From Chaetomium olivaceum (taxonomy: Eukaryota > Ascomycota > Sordariomycetes > Sordariales > Chaetomiaceae), in contig JAYWVB010000066.1 in NCBI GenBank assembly GCA_039881045.1, positions 62,001 through 126,000 of the forward strand: a stretch of DNA of 64,000 nt, written 5' to 3'. The notes under the pieces were generated by a model that worked only from the letters and a program-made list of their open reading frames with translations, was not told the DNA's origin and ran no database searches. The position numbers and the translations under genes were made by a program. Shown here in pieces: positions 10,581 through 22,100 of the stretch. The first letter of the stretch is position 1, and every line of letters starts with the position of its first letter.

Positions 10581-13500
10581 ATGCAATTGAAGCACGAGGT
10601 GACCACGGGAGGCATTGTGCCCGTCCCAGAGGCGACCACACCCCTTGCGGGCCTCGAAAAGACCGCTCCGAGCCAGCAGATCCCCCTCAGCTCCATCTCC
10701 GGGCCGACATATGCCACCGGCCAGCTGCTCGTCCAGCAGACGGCTTACAAGCTGTCTGACAAGATCTTCTCCTTCTCTCCGGAGACCTTCAACCTCGACA
10801 ATGCCGTGAAGGAGTGGTCGCAGGCTGACGAGAAGAACATCCATGGCGAGACAACAACCGTCGTACCGCTCCAGACTCGGGCCGGTGCCGGCACTTTTGC
10901 GCTGGGCTACATCTTCTCCAAAGACTTTGACCTCAGCAAGCGCCACATCCCCCAAACCCTCCTAGCTCCCTCGCTGAGCCTCCGTCACTTGCGCTCCGCC
11001 CTGGACCAGCTCTCGCTCCTGTATGGAGTAGCCAGCCCCTTTGTTGCCCACATCGCGGCTGCCGACTACTCGGCCCACGATGGCCTGGTCGCCGACTACG
11101 AGAGCGTCCTCCAAACTGCCGAGGACCTGGGTCTGGGCCTCGTCTCCAGCGCTTCCGCCTACGAAGTCCAGCACATGTCGCTTCTCGCGACAGCCCTGGC
11201 TTCGCTGCTGCCCACGCTCCACGTCTACGACGGCCTTCGCACGGCTAGGGAACTTTGAGGGTGGTGGATGCCCTGAGCGAGACCAGCATTGCCGACATCT
11301 ACAAGAAGGCTCAGGCAGCCGGCGCGCTGAACAGAGATTGGACACCGCCGGCAAGGTAGTCGAGCTCCTGCGCTCGTTCAACAGCGAGCTCGGAACTACG
11401 TATGCCCCGTTCGAGTACCATGGCCATGAGGCGCCGGAGCTGGTCCTTGTTGTCTTTGGTAGCACTGAGGCTCAGCTTGCCAAGCAGGTGGTGAACACGC
11501 TCGCCGCCGAGGGCAAGAAGGTCGGTGCTATCAACGTCCGCATCTACCGGCCGTTCATCGAGGAGGCTTTCCTCGAGGCCCTTCCCGAGTCGGTGCGCCA
11601 GATTGCCGTGCTCGGCCAGGTCCGTGACGCTGTGGCCGTGGATGACACCTCTGTGCAGTCTGCGCTGTACTCGGACGTCCTCACGGCCGTCTCGTTTGCC
11701 GACCGGCCGCACGAGCCGGTGGTTGTCGACGTCAAGTATGCCGCGTCGACGGCCCACACTCCCAGCTCGGTTGCCTCCATCATCCACCAGCTCACTGCCA
11801 AGGACAGCCAGAACGAGATCAGCCTAGCTCTGCAAGCCCTGGAGCAGGCTCGTCAGTACGTCTTTTGGGATGTTGACAACTCGTCGGCTCTCGCTGCGCC
11901 CAAGTCTCTTGGCAAGCTTCTCGCCCGCGAGGCTCCCAACAATGTCTATGTCCACGAGACGTATGACAACCTCATTCAAGGCGGTGTCGTGCGCACCGAC
12001 ATCCGGAGCTCTGAGAAGTCCATCGAGGCGCCGTTTGCCATCGAGGAGGCCGATGTTGTCTTTGTTGCCGAGGAGAAGCTGCTCAAGGACCTTGACGTCG
12101 TTAAGGGCTCCAAGGCCAGAAGCAAGCTCATCCTCCGGTTGCCCAACTTCAAGGAAGAGGACCTGGAGAAGCGGATCCCTGCCGCTGCCAGGAAGCAGAT
12201 TCAAGAAAAGGGTCTCCAGCTTTTCGTCCTCGATTCTTCTTTCTCGCCTGCTCTGGAAAAGGACGCCGAACTCCTCGCTCAGCTGGCCTTCTTGCAGGTC
12301 GCGCGCCCCGATATTACGCTGCCCGAGCTTGCCAAGCTTGGTGAAGTCGCCCAGGGCGAAGTGACACTGGCCGAGTTTGCCGACGCCCTCCCGCAAGCGC
12401 TCAAGACAATCGAGGTCCCGGCCACCTGGGCCGAGGTTGCTGAGGCCCCGGCCGCGTCCCTCAAGACGCTGACGCCCACCAGCTTCGTGCCTTTCGAGAA
12501 GGACGAGCAGGAGCCGGCGCTTAAGGTCGACAGCTGGCAGGAAGCGGCCAAGGGCCTCGTCTTCAAGGAGGCCTACGGCACCCAGATTGACCTGCGCCCC
12601 GATCTCACGGTGAAGACCTTCACCGTCCACGTCCAAGAGAACCGCCGCCTCACACCGGATGCCTACGACCGCAACATCTTCCACATCGAGTTCGACCTCG
12701 GCACTTCCGGCCTCACGTACAACATCGGCGAGGCCCTCGGCATCCACGCCGACAACGACCCCAAGCAGGTGGTGGACTTTATCAACTTCTACGGCCTGAA
12801 CGCCGACGATCTCGTACAGGTCCCCTCTCGCGAGGACCCCGCCGTCGCCGAGACGCGCACCGTATACCAGTCGCTCGTGCAGAACCTCGACATCCTGGGC
12901 AAGCCGCCCAAGCGCTTCTTCGAAGCCCTCGCCGAGTTCGCGACGGACGAGGCCGAGAAGAAGAAGCTCGAGTTCCTGGGCGGCAAGGACGGCGCCGACG
13001 AATTCAAGCGCCTCTCCGAAGTCGAGACGGTCAGCTACGTGGACGTGCTCGAGACCTTCCAGTCGGCGCACCCGGCCTTCACCGACCTCGTGCGCATCGT
13101 GTCCCCGCTCAAGCGCCGCGAGTACAGCATCGCGTCGGCGCAGGCCGTCACCCCGACCTCGGTCTCCCTCATGATCGTCGTCGTCGACTGGGTCGACACC
13201 AAGGGCCGCACCCGCTACGGCCAGGCCACCCGCTACCTGTCCGGGCTCAAGCCCGGCACGGCAGTTACCGTGTCGGTCAAGCCCTCGGTCATGAAGCTGC
13301 CCACCGAAGACAAAGCGCCGCTGATCATGGCCGGGCTGGGAACCGGCCTGGCGCCCTTCCGCGCTTTTGTGCAGTACCGCGCCATGCAGAAGGCGCAGGG
13401 CAAGGAGATCGGCGCCATCCTGCTGTACTTGGGTAGCCGCCACCAGCGCGAGGAGTACTTGTACGGCGAGGAGTGGGAGGCGTACATGGATGCGGGTGTC

Positions 13501-13776
13501 ATCACGCTGCTGGGCGCGGCCTTCTCGCGCGACCAGCCCCAGAAGATTTATATCCAGGACCGCATGCGCCAGACCATTGCCGATATCGTGCAGGCGTACA
13601 TTAAGGATGAAGGGTCGTTCTATCTGTGCGGGCCGACATGGCCCGTGCCGGATGTCACGGCGGTGCTGGAGGAGGCGATTGCTGTTGAGGCGAAGGAGGG
13701 CGCGAGGAAGGTGGATCCCCGTAAGGAGATTGAACGGTTGAAGGAGGATGGGCGCTATGTGTTGGAGGTGTACTAG
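10581..13776 (+). CDS. MET10: Assimilatory sulfite reductase [NADPH] flavoprotein (alpha) subunit
   Basis: This is the electron-donating subunit of NADPH-sulfite reductase, which reduces sulfite to sulfide in sulfate assimilation. I chose the ATG at 10581 because it has an ideal CCCACC context and begins about 40 residues before the conserved SSISGPTYATGQ block. The N-terminal part is the pyruvate:ferredoxin-oxidoreductase-like domain of fungal MET10. The C-terminal half has the FAD-binding motif RREYSIASAQ, the NADPH-binding GLGTGLAPFRAF and the ending DGRYVLEVY. No flavodoxin domain is present, as expected. Two one-base losses break the frame, near 11243-11258 and 11325-11345; allowing for both gives about 1,065 residues, a normal family length. 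No splice signals explain them. Confidence 0.93.
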
Positions 13777-14391
13777 ATTTGCAAAAGCGAGCGGTTGGGT
13801 TTTTTGCTAGTGTTATTTTTCGTGTTGAATATACCTGCTTGGCGAACCAAGCCAATTCTGAGTCGTACATACCTCGGCGTCATGGTCTCTATCCCAATGA
13901 GAAAGTATCATTCCGTGACTGCTGGCACCTTGTTGACAAGCCTGATGCCGTGGCCGTCCAGCCCACGCATCAGCAACGGTCAACGGAGGTGGTCGTGTGC
14001 GGGGGAAGCTCCGCCTTGTGGACCGGCGGTGCCACCGCCCCCAATGCCCGAGAATCCGGGACATGGGGCAGCCTATGAGAAGCGTCGAGAGAATGTTAAA
14101 TCCGGCGCAACCCGCCGCAGCCCCCTCGGGAGTTGCTTAGCCGGAGTGTGGGGTAGCTGGGGCTCGGTCCGGGGGAAGGAGGTAGATACCTCGGAGTGCC
14201 TGTCGTGTGTGGTTTGTCTTGTATTTGTTTGTGTAGGGCCTGCTTTCTACCTTTTGGTACTTCGAGCTCTCATCTCACATCTCATTGAAGCCAGAGAAGA
14301 TCTGAGCTACATGCACTGAAAGTAGTAAACCCCATCCCTAAATCTCACCATCACCCCCTCTCCCCTCTCCAGTCTCGCGGTAAAGATCAAG
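13777..14391. other. Intergenic, MET10 to ADHFE1-type gene
   Basis: Terminator side of MET10 and promoter of the next gene, both on the plus strand. A CT-rich stretch (about 14340-14375) lies just before the next start codon, as is common in fungal promoters. No coding frame is supported. Confidence 0.4.
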
Positions 14392-16166
14392 ATGGGAGCA
14401 GCAGCAACCATCCGCGCCCTTCCCAACGTAAGTTTCTCCCCCATCCCTCACTCTCAACCCCTTCCTCAACTCACCCTAACACATCTAGCGGGCCACCCGG
14501 GCAGTCAACCTCCTCCGCACAGTCCAATTCAGCCACCCACCATCCTGCCCCTGCCATTCCAACCCCAACCATCATCACCACGCCGCCACCGCCCCCTCCG
14601 CCCTGACCACCGTCTCCCGCTTCGCAGACCGCACCTCCGCCCTTCACCACAGGAACACCACCACCGCCAACAGCAGAGGTAACAGCCGCGGCTATGCCAC
14701 TCCGCGCGACCCGGCTCAGCAAAAGGAGTACGCCTTCGAGATGGCGGCGTCGTCGATTCGCTTCGGGCCGGGCGTCACGCGCGAGGTCGGCATGGACCTG
14801 GCCAACATGGGCGCCAAGCGGGTGGCCGTGGTGACCGATCCGACGGTGGACAAGCTCGAGGCCATGCGCCAGGTGCGCGAGGCGCTGGATGCGGAGGGGA
14901 TCGAGTATAGGATTTATGCGAAGGTCGTGGTGGAGCCGAAGGATTATTCGTACGTTCTTTTTCTGTCCCCTTCTGTCCTTCAGATACTGACAGGCATGTC
15001 ATGCTGGTAGTGTCAAGGAAGCCATCGAATGGACCAAGCCCTACGCGCCGGACGCTTTCCTCGCCGTCGGCGGCGGCTCCGTCATGGACACAGCCAAACT
15101 GATGAACCTGTACTCGTGCTACCCAGAGGCAGACTTCCTCGACTTTGTCAACGCGCCCCTCGGCAAGGGCCTACCCATCGAGCGCAAGCTCAAACCGCTC
15201 ATCGCCGTGCCCACCACGGCGGGAACGGGCAGCGAAACCACGGGCACGGCCATCTTCGACCTGGCCTCGCGGCGCGCCAAGACGGGCGTCGCGCACCGCA
15301 ACCTCAAGCCCACCCTGGGGATCTGCGACCCGCTCAACACGCGCACCATGCCGGCCGCCGTCAAGGCCGCGTCGGGGCTGGACGTGCTCTGCCACTCGCT
15401 CGAGAGCTGGACCGCCATCCCCTTCCAGGAACGGACCCCGCGCCCGGCGAACCCCATTCTGCGGCCGGCGTACCAGGGCGCGAACCCGATCAGCGATATC
15501 TTTTCGCTGAATGCGCTAAGGCAGACGGTTAAGTACCTGCCGCGGTCGGTAAGGGATCCCGAGGATATGGAGGCGCAGAGCGAGATGTTGCTGGCGAGTA
15601 CGTTGGCCGGGGTCGGGTTTGGGAATGCGGGCGTGCATTTGTGTCATGGTGAGTGGATGAAACCTGCTCCTGGTCGATGGTGATTGAGATGAGAAAAGCC
15701 TCGTTGATAAACTAACCTCCCCCTCTCTCCCTCTTTAGGCATGTCATACCCCATCTCGGGCCAAAACCCCGGCTACCGGCACGCCGGGTACGAAATCGAC
15801 GTGCCCATCATCCCGCACGGCGTGTCGGTGGCGGTATCGGCTCCCGCCGTGTTCCGCTTCACGGGGCCCTCGAACCCGGAGCGCCATCTCGCCGCCGCCG
15901 AGGCCTTTGGCGTGGATATCAGCAACGTCAAGAAGGAGAGCGCGGGCGAGGTGCTGGCCGAGGCGCTAACCAAGTTTTTGGCCGACTTGGGGGATCAGCC
16001 AAAGGGGCTGAAGGAGCTGGGGTTTGGGCGGGAGCATATCGAGGAGTTGGTCGAGGGCACGATACCCCAGGCAAGGGTGTTGATGCTGGCGCCGGGGCTT
16101 GCGAAGGAGCTGGAGCAGGAGAGGGATCAGTTGAGGAAGCTGTTTGAGGATGCTCTGGAGCATTGA
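14392..16166 (+). CDS. ADHFE1: Hydroxyacid-oxoacid transhydrogenase-like mitochondrial iron alcohol dehydrogenase
   Basis: Four exons (14392-14427, 14489-14949, 15011-15648, 15739-16166) splice cleanly with GT-AG introns of 61, 61 and 90 nt, giving 520 residues. The first about 75 residues are rich in Arg, Ser, Thr and His and look like a mitochondrial presequence. The catalytic part is a group III metal-dependent alcohol dehydrogenase: GGGSVMDTAK for NAD binding, PTTAGTGSETTGTAIFD, then metal-ligand regions LDVLCHSLESW, HLCHGMSYPISG and PHGVSVAV. ADHFE1-type enzymes couple 4-hydroxybutyrate oxidation to 2-oxoglutarate reduction; this exact substrate is inferred from family. The gene is intact, unlike its upstream neighbours. 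Confidence 0.9.
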
Positions 16167-16590
16167 GCTTTGGGAATTGGGGGCATTGAGGGTATTTAGC
16201 ATTGGCGGGATGAAAGGGGCTATTGTGGTGCTATTGTTGGTGGAGTTGGTGGCATTGTGCAAGTGGGATACTGTCTATTGGGATGCACAATGTTGGAGTG
16301 AGTCTCTGCATACCTCAACAATAGTTGCACAATAGGAGAGGGGTTACAATCAACTTCATGCATGATGAAGCTTGAATGGGCTAACACCTTTCTGTGGCGG
16401 CCAGGTTCACATCAAGGATGAGTATATAGCTACCCTTTCCCTTCCTCTTTCAGAACATCACCACCCTGGATTGTGTCTTTTGTTACCGTTCTTTAAGCAA
16501 ACTCGCGCAACACATTCTTTCTTGAAGCTGTTTTTGACATTCCATACCTCAAACGCTTGCATGCGACAGTCTTTATTTCTTATCTTAACA
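16167..16590. other. Intergenic with leader of next gene
   Basis: Contains the 3' region of the ADHFE1-type gene and the probable promoter and leader of the low-complexity gene. An open frame from 16372 continues into that gene but is probably untranslated leader. Confidence 0.35.
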
Positions 16591-17832
16591 ATGCTGTCCT
16601 CCCCCTTTTCTCTTTCGGCCTCACTGCCCTCGCGCGCAGCACAGCTTAGCCAACTCTCCAATGATACGCCCAGTAACGGAAACACAAACTATCTCGACCG
16701 CTACATTGGGACCCGCTACCCGTCTGATGCTCACCACCGGTTCATCCCCATCGATCAGCCCGCCACCCGCCCATCCGATAATATCATGTCTTTGCTGGAA
16801 TCCGGTGTCAGCACCGCGGACTACTTTCGCAACGATAAGGCCGCGCATAACCGGTATGATGGCAAAGGAACCTATGACCGTCTATCTTGCAGTTACGGCG
16901 ACTTATACGACGCCGACGACGAGCTGCTGGAAGAGGACGACGACGCCGAGGACCACGACATCCATTTTGAGGAGCCTAACCAGACCTTCTCTCTCCACAC
17001 CGGTCTTTCCTCCAGTAGTATGGGGGCAGCCTCGTCGCCCCTGCTCGGCGGCAATATCCCACCCCTTGGCGGACCCATCCTCTCGAGTATCCCCCGAGTT
17101 ACGAGCGAAATACAGGATCGAGAACACCCAACACAGCCTTCCAGTGCGCTCTCGGACTTCAGTAGCCCACCGGCCGTTCTCCCTTGGGCCGGCCCTGGAC
17201 TCAGTCTCTTCCTCTTCGCCATCCCGAGCCCCGCGAGTGCCAACAGCCTCTCGAGTCTGGCTCCTCCGGCCGACCCCGAGGACAACAACAACCGCTCTCC
17301 ACATTCCCCTCAACCCACCACCCCTTCCCCATCTCCCTCCTCACCCTCCCCCACCGGCGCCACTCCCGTAACACCCACAACACCCACAACACCCACAACC
17401 CCTACAACCCCTACAACATCCACAACACCCACCCCCACCCCGCTCATGATCACAACCCCGACCTACACCCCCTCCACCCGCGCCGAAACCTCCACCCTCA
17501 ACGCCTGGTTCGACCTCCCCTCGCCCACCCGCACCATCTCCAGCACCGCCTCGCCAACCTCCGCCTGGTACGCCTCCTCCCCCTGGTACACCACCACCGC
17601 CGCCAGTAGTAGTAGTAGTAGTAGTAGTAGCCACCTCGCCGACGACGACGACGCAGACGAGGTGCGCACCTACTACAGCGACGACTCCTTCTACGACGAA
17701 TGGGAGTGGTCTTCTGCTTCTACGTCGGCAGTTGATGATGATGATGATGATGAGGATGGGGATGAGGATGGGGATGGGGAAGAAGGAGGGTGGCGCGGGT
17801 TTTCGGGATACGAGGTGGCGACGGCGTGGTAG
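16591..17832 (+). CDS. Low-complexity Ser/Thr/Pro- and Asp-rich protein of unknown function
   Basis: An uninterrupted frame. I place the start at the ATG at 16591 (context TTAACAATG), giving 413 residues; an in-frame ATG at 16372 would add 73. I recognise no domain. The first half has a moderately complex region with an acidic patch (LLEEDDDAEDHD). The middle contains repeated Thr-Pro pairs encoded by an ACACCC-type tandem repeat near 17369-17430. The C-terminus has a Ser run and Asp/Glu runs before a final Tyr-Glu-Val-Ala-Thr-Ala-Trp. No signal peptide or clear membrane segment is seen. It is probably a disordered protein. The gene model rests on frame length and codon character only. Confidence 0.5.
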   Translation: MLSSPFSLSASLPSRAAQLSQLSNDTPSNGNTNYLDRYIGTRYPSDAHHRFIPIDQPATRPSDNIMSLLESGVSTADYFRNDKAAHNRYDGKGTYDRLSCSYGDLYDADDELLEEDDDAEDHDIHFEEPNQTFSLHTGLSSSSMGAASSPLLGGNIPPLGGPILSSIPRVTSEIQDREHPTQPSSALSDFSSPPAVLPWAGPGLSLFLFAIPSPASANSLSSLAPPADPEDNNNRSPHSPQPTTPSPSPSSPSPTGATPVTPTTPTTPTTPTTPTTSTTPTPTPLMITTPTYTPSTRAETSTLNAWFDLPSPTRTISSTASPTSAWYASSPWYTTTAASSSSSSSSSHLADDDDADEVRTYYSDDSFYDEWEWSSASTSAVDDDDDDEDGDEDGDGEEGGWRGFSGYEVATAW

Positions 17833-18333
17833 TGGTGGTGGAGATGGAGTTGGGTCGGTTGGAGGAGGGGGAGTGGAGGGGGTTGATGCTGGGGGGGGAT
17901 ACGGATGGGGATACGGACGGGGATACGGATGGGGATACTGACACTGACACTAAGGTGGAGGGGGAGTGGGAGTGGTGAGAGTGAATGGAGCAGTGGTGGG
18001 TGAGAGTGGGAGTTGGGAGAGTGACGGTTGGGATTGAGGGTTCGGGGTGAGGTGAGGAAGGAGGCTGGTGAGAGAGGGGCTGGTGAGTGAGGGCGCGTGG
18101 TGAGAGAGAGGCCACTTGGCTGGGGTTGTGGTCATGAGGGAGATATAGCTCAGGCAGTAAAAGGTTCGGGAGCGGGATAGTTTGAGATCGTGGATTCTCC
18201 TACCCCTGCCGTTTGCTTCCACCGACTTGCCTAGCTACCAGGAGGAACTCCGGTTGTTGCTTGGGTTTGGGATATTGCCAGAGAGAGTGGGTTGCTGACT
18301 GGGTATATAGCCTACTTTCATCACAACCTTTCC
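17833..18333. other. G-rich intergenic stretch
   Basis: A purine-rich, G-rich stretch follows the stop codon and includes a short minisatellite. I see no gene here. Confidence 0.35.
17895..17942 (+). repeat. 12-bp minisatellite
   Basis: Four near-perfect tandem copies of GGGGATACGGAY, the last copy ending in ACTGAC, followed by short ACTGAC repeats. Confidence 0.75.
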
Positions 18334-18338
18334 AAAAA
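18334..18338 (-). terminator. RNA polymerase III terminator of tRNA-iMet
   Basis: Five consecutive T on the minus strand begin nine bases beyond the tRNA 3' end, the normal Pol III termination signal. Confidence 0.7.
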
Positions 18339-18346
18339 GTTGAAGC

Positions 18347-18418
18347 TAGCGATTACTCGTTTCGATCGAGTGACCTCCGGGTTATGAGCCCGGCGCGCTT
18401 CCGCTGCGCCAAATCGCT
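18347..18418 (-). tRNA. Initiator tRNA-Met (CAT)
   Basis: A 72-nt cloverleaf on the minus strand without an intron. The acceptor stem pairs AGCGATT with AATCGCT plus discriminator A, giving the A1:U72 pair typical of eukaryotic initiators. The D arm is GCGC...GCGC. The anticodon arm CCGGG-CTCATAA-CCCGG has the three G:C pairs under the loop required for initiation. The T arm has the initiator-type loop ATCGAAA in place of TTC. These features distinguish it from elongator tRNA-Met. Confidence 0.95.
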
Positions 18419-19116
18419 TTCTTTGCTTCCTCCTTGTTGCTTGGTTTTTTCGGGACTAGGGGGTGCTTGATAAAGGGTGGAGGATCCAATCGGACCGAGA
18501 GTGCGAACCGTATGTGTGGCCGTGCTGGGTTTGCTTTCGTGTGTTTTTCGTCTGTTGTGACTCATTCATTCAAGCCTTGCGTTTTCTACCAAACACCGAA
18601 GCCAACAATTCCCCCAACTAACATCATTATCCTACCGAGACCGCCATGAGACCTCGACACCTCGAAACAAACTGGATTGCCACGATGGCCGTCACACAAG
18701 TCCTTTGTAGGTCCTGGCATTGGGCCATCTTACCCCAGGAACACAAAACACAAAGGCCTGCTCCGACAAAGGAACACCATAGCACCTGGTCCAAAAACCC
18801 AGATAGATTTTCGTTTCCAATCCTCAATATTGCATACCTATCCAAGCAATGCACATAACCTCCGCTGCTCGGCCCAGTTCCACAATCACAACCCTGCCTC
18901 CTGCCCAGCCACTTCATCACATCATGAACCAGGGAACCATGGAACCACAACTGCCAGAAGCCAAGAAAAGCGAAAAAAGAAAATGTATATATATCAATGA
19001 CCACCACTGCCCCTCCCTCACCAAGCCGCCCACACCACAATCCCTCCAAACTATCTAACACACACACACAACACACACACCCCACCACTTCACCCCACCT
19101 CAACCCCTTCCCCTCC
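18419..19116. other. Intergenic, tRNA to SEC3
   Basis: About 700 bp with no supported frame, including the 3' region of SEC3 and an AC-rich microsatellite-like stretch near 19059-19082. Confidence 0.4.
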
Positions 19117-22100
19117 TCACCTCCCCGCGCCATTCGAGAACGCACTCCTAACCTCGGCCCGCGGCCACTCAAACAGCACATCTCCGCCATACACATCCGT
19201 GGTAACCCTCCCCACGCGCATCTCCACGTCGCCATAAAACTTCTCACACTCCTTCGTGACCCGGTTCACCAGACTGCTATTCCCACCGACCCCGCCACCA
19301 CCACCACCGCCGCCGCCGCCCACGCTCCGGCCGGGTAGATTCGGCACCCCACCGCTTCCCCCACCACCAACAGTTAATCCACCACCACCACCACCACCAG
19401 GACCAGCCTCCTCGTCGCCAAAGTGCTTCTCAACCCGCTTCCTCAGCGCCTCAATCCCCTTGCGCACCTCCCGCCCATCATAGTTCCCTAGCACCTTGTT
19501 GAACACGGCCTTGGTGTTACTCGGCTGGGCGGCGACGCCCGCAGCCGACTTCCCGCCCTGCAGCTGGGCCTCGATGTTCTCGAGGTGCTCGAGCAGTTTC
19601 CCCAGGGGTCTGCGCATGACGGCGTTGAGGTAGAGGCCGAGGTGCTCTGCCATTTCGCGCTGGGCGGCATCGCGCCAGTCGTCGAGGACCTCGAGGCGGC
19701 GCGGGTTGTCGACTTCTTCGAGGAAGTGGTTCATGTTCTCGATGAGGAGGATGTGGAAGTTGAGGGCCTCCTTGTCTTCGGGATCGGCGGCGGCCGAGGC
19801 GGCGGTCGCGGTTGATGAGATTCCTGCGTTGCCGAGGGCGGGGTTCTCGCGGGCGATGACTTTGAGCGAGTCGAACATGGACTTGAGGAGGCGGTCGTAC
19901 TCGCGGTCGACCATGCGCCGGACGGGGAGGGACGGGTCGGTGGTGGCGAGCATGTTTTCGACGGCCGTGCTGAAGTGGGGGAAGATGCGGATGAAGTGGA
20001 TGACGCCCTTGCGCTTCTTGATCTTGACCTTGGTCTCCTCGATGGCGCGGATCTGGTCGTCGACGAATTTCTTGAACTTGGTCTCGAGGTTGCCGTGCAG
20101 CTTTTGGAGCACGTTGTTGAGGAAGTCTTGGTTGGACTGGCTCATGTCGGCCATTTTGCGCTCGAGGGTGGCCAGGATGCCGACGCCTTGTCTAGGGGGG
20201 GTTAGCCGTCGAATAACCTAAAGCAAAAAGGGTTAAAGGGAAGCCTTACAAAGGGTCCATAACCAGCACCCAGTCCATCAGCTGCTGCAAATTCGACTCT
20301 AGGAACATGAAGATCGTCTCCATCGCCTTGGTGACCCGGCGCGCCAGGTCACGGTCGGGCTCCATCAAGCGGTGCCGCCTCAGGTCGCCACCGCGGCGGT
20401 CGTGAGGCCGCGAAGCCGTGACGAGATCCGGGAAGTCGGACTGCTCGAGGGTCGTGGCGTGGAAAAAGTCAACGATAAAATTCTGCTCCATCTCCACCAA
20501 CGGCAGCAAATCGTCCAGGACACCCGCAAACACCTCGTAGGGCAGCGCCCTGCCGTCCGGTGTCTTGTCGGCCAGGTTCGTCCGGCTGCCGCCATCACCA
20601 AGCGGGGATCGGAGACTCCTCGCCAGCGTCTGGCTACGTTTGACAGTGAGCTTCCGCGCCGTCGTCGCGAGGCCCTCCTCCTTCTTCTCCTGCTGCGACG
20701 TGAAAAGGAGCTCGCTCTCATCGCCCGTCAGCTTCCTCACGTTCTTCTTCCACGCCTCTATGGCCTCCCTAAATTCGGCCTTGTAGATCGGATGGCTCCG
20801 GTCCTGGTAAATCTGTAGGATCCGATTCCAATTATCGAGGTCGACGTCCCTCGCGTAGAGAATCAATGGGCTGTACATCCATAGGAGATCTCTGCCTGGC
20901 TCGTGATTGCGGGCGTCGGCCTTCTTGGCCAAGGCTCCGTCAAGCGCCATCTTCGTCTCGCGGAAGGCTTCCGAAAAGTGCCTCTCCATGAAGACGACGA
21001 GCCTACGCATAAACTGGGAGCTCTCGGCGAGGTACATTTCCTTCTTCTCCTGGACGATGCGCATCTTGCCGTAGTCGCTGTCGAGGCCGAGTGACTGGTC
21101 ACCGTTCATGTCCTCGCTCTTCCGCGACTCGCTGTTGCCCAGTGTTGGGTCAATCTTGATCATGGCCTTGAACAGCGTGACAAGAGAGGCTTCGATATCC
21201 TCCACGCCAGCTGCGGTCTCGAGAGGTGCCCTCTTCAGAGCGCCAAGGTCGGATTCGCTGATGGCACATGTCTCGAGCAGTGACTCGAGTTCTTTCCTGA
21301 GCAGCTTCTGGTTCGCAGCTTGCACCTGGAGGCCGTGGCCCTGGGCTTCGATGTACGCGATATCATCCGAGAGTGTCTGTACCCGTCAGAACATGCCCAC
21401 CAAGCGTCAAAAATCAGATAAACTTACAGATAACTCAACGCTGTACAGCGTCAGCAAGTTGTCGAGCTCGTCACACTCGCTGATGGATAGATCAATGCCC
21501 CTCTTGATGGCCTCCACCCTCTCATCCTCCTCCTGAAAACGGGCGAGCCAGCCGCCGGCTTGCGCCTTGCTCAGCTCGCGGTCAAGGTCCGTCCGCATCT
21601 CGTCAAAGTTGCGTGAGCGCATCTTCTCGCCCGGGACCCACCCAAAGTAATCTAACCACTTCGCAAACTCGTTCGTCCGGTTGTCGAGCAGGGACGGATC
21701 TATGCCGAGCGTCGCCAGATACTTGGTGTCGTTGCCGGCGACGACGGAACGCCGTGGTCCCTCCACCACTGGCGGTTCTTCGGCCTTCTTCTCCTTGAGG
21801 TCCTTGATCGGTGGTTGAGCGCTGGTCGGCCCAGTGGTGGAATCGGAGCCGGTAATCTTGACTTCGGGGATGCTAGGGACGGCGGCTTTTTCCGCTGCCT
21901 TAAGCGGCTCCACGGCTGGAGCGGGCTCTGGCGCCTTCTGGACCGGTACGGGTTTCGGTGGTGCTGGGACCACGCTCGTGATACCATCGGGGCCGTCGCT
22001 GGTCTTGTTCTGATTCGACCGCAAACGTTCCGCGGCACCGCCAGGCCTCGGCTTGAACGCGCTGGCCGCACTCGCAGCTTTCCAAAACGCCCCAGCAATT

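Noticed and set aside
11824..13443. 539-codon minus-strand frame
   Set aside because: It is the antisense shadow of MET10, a product of GC-rich codon bias.
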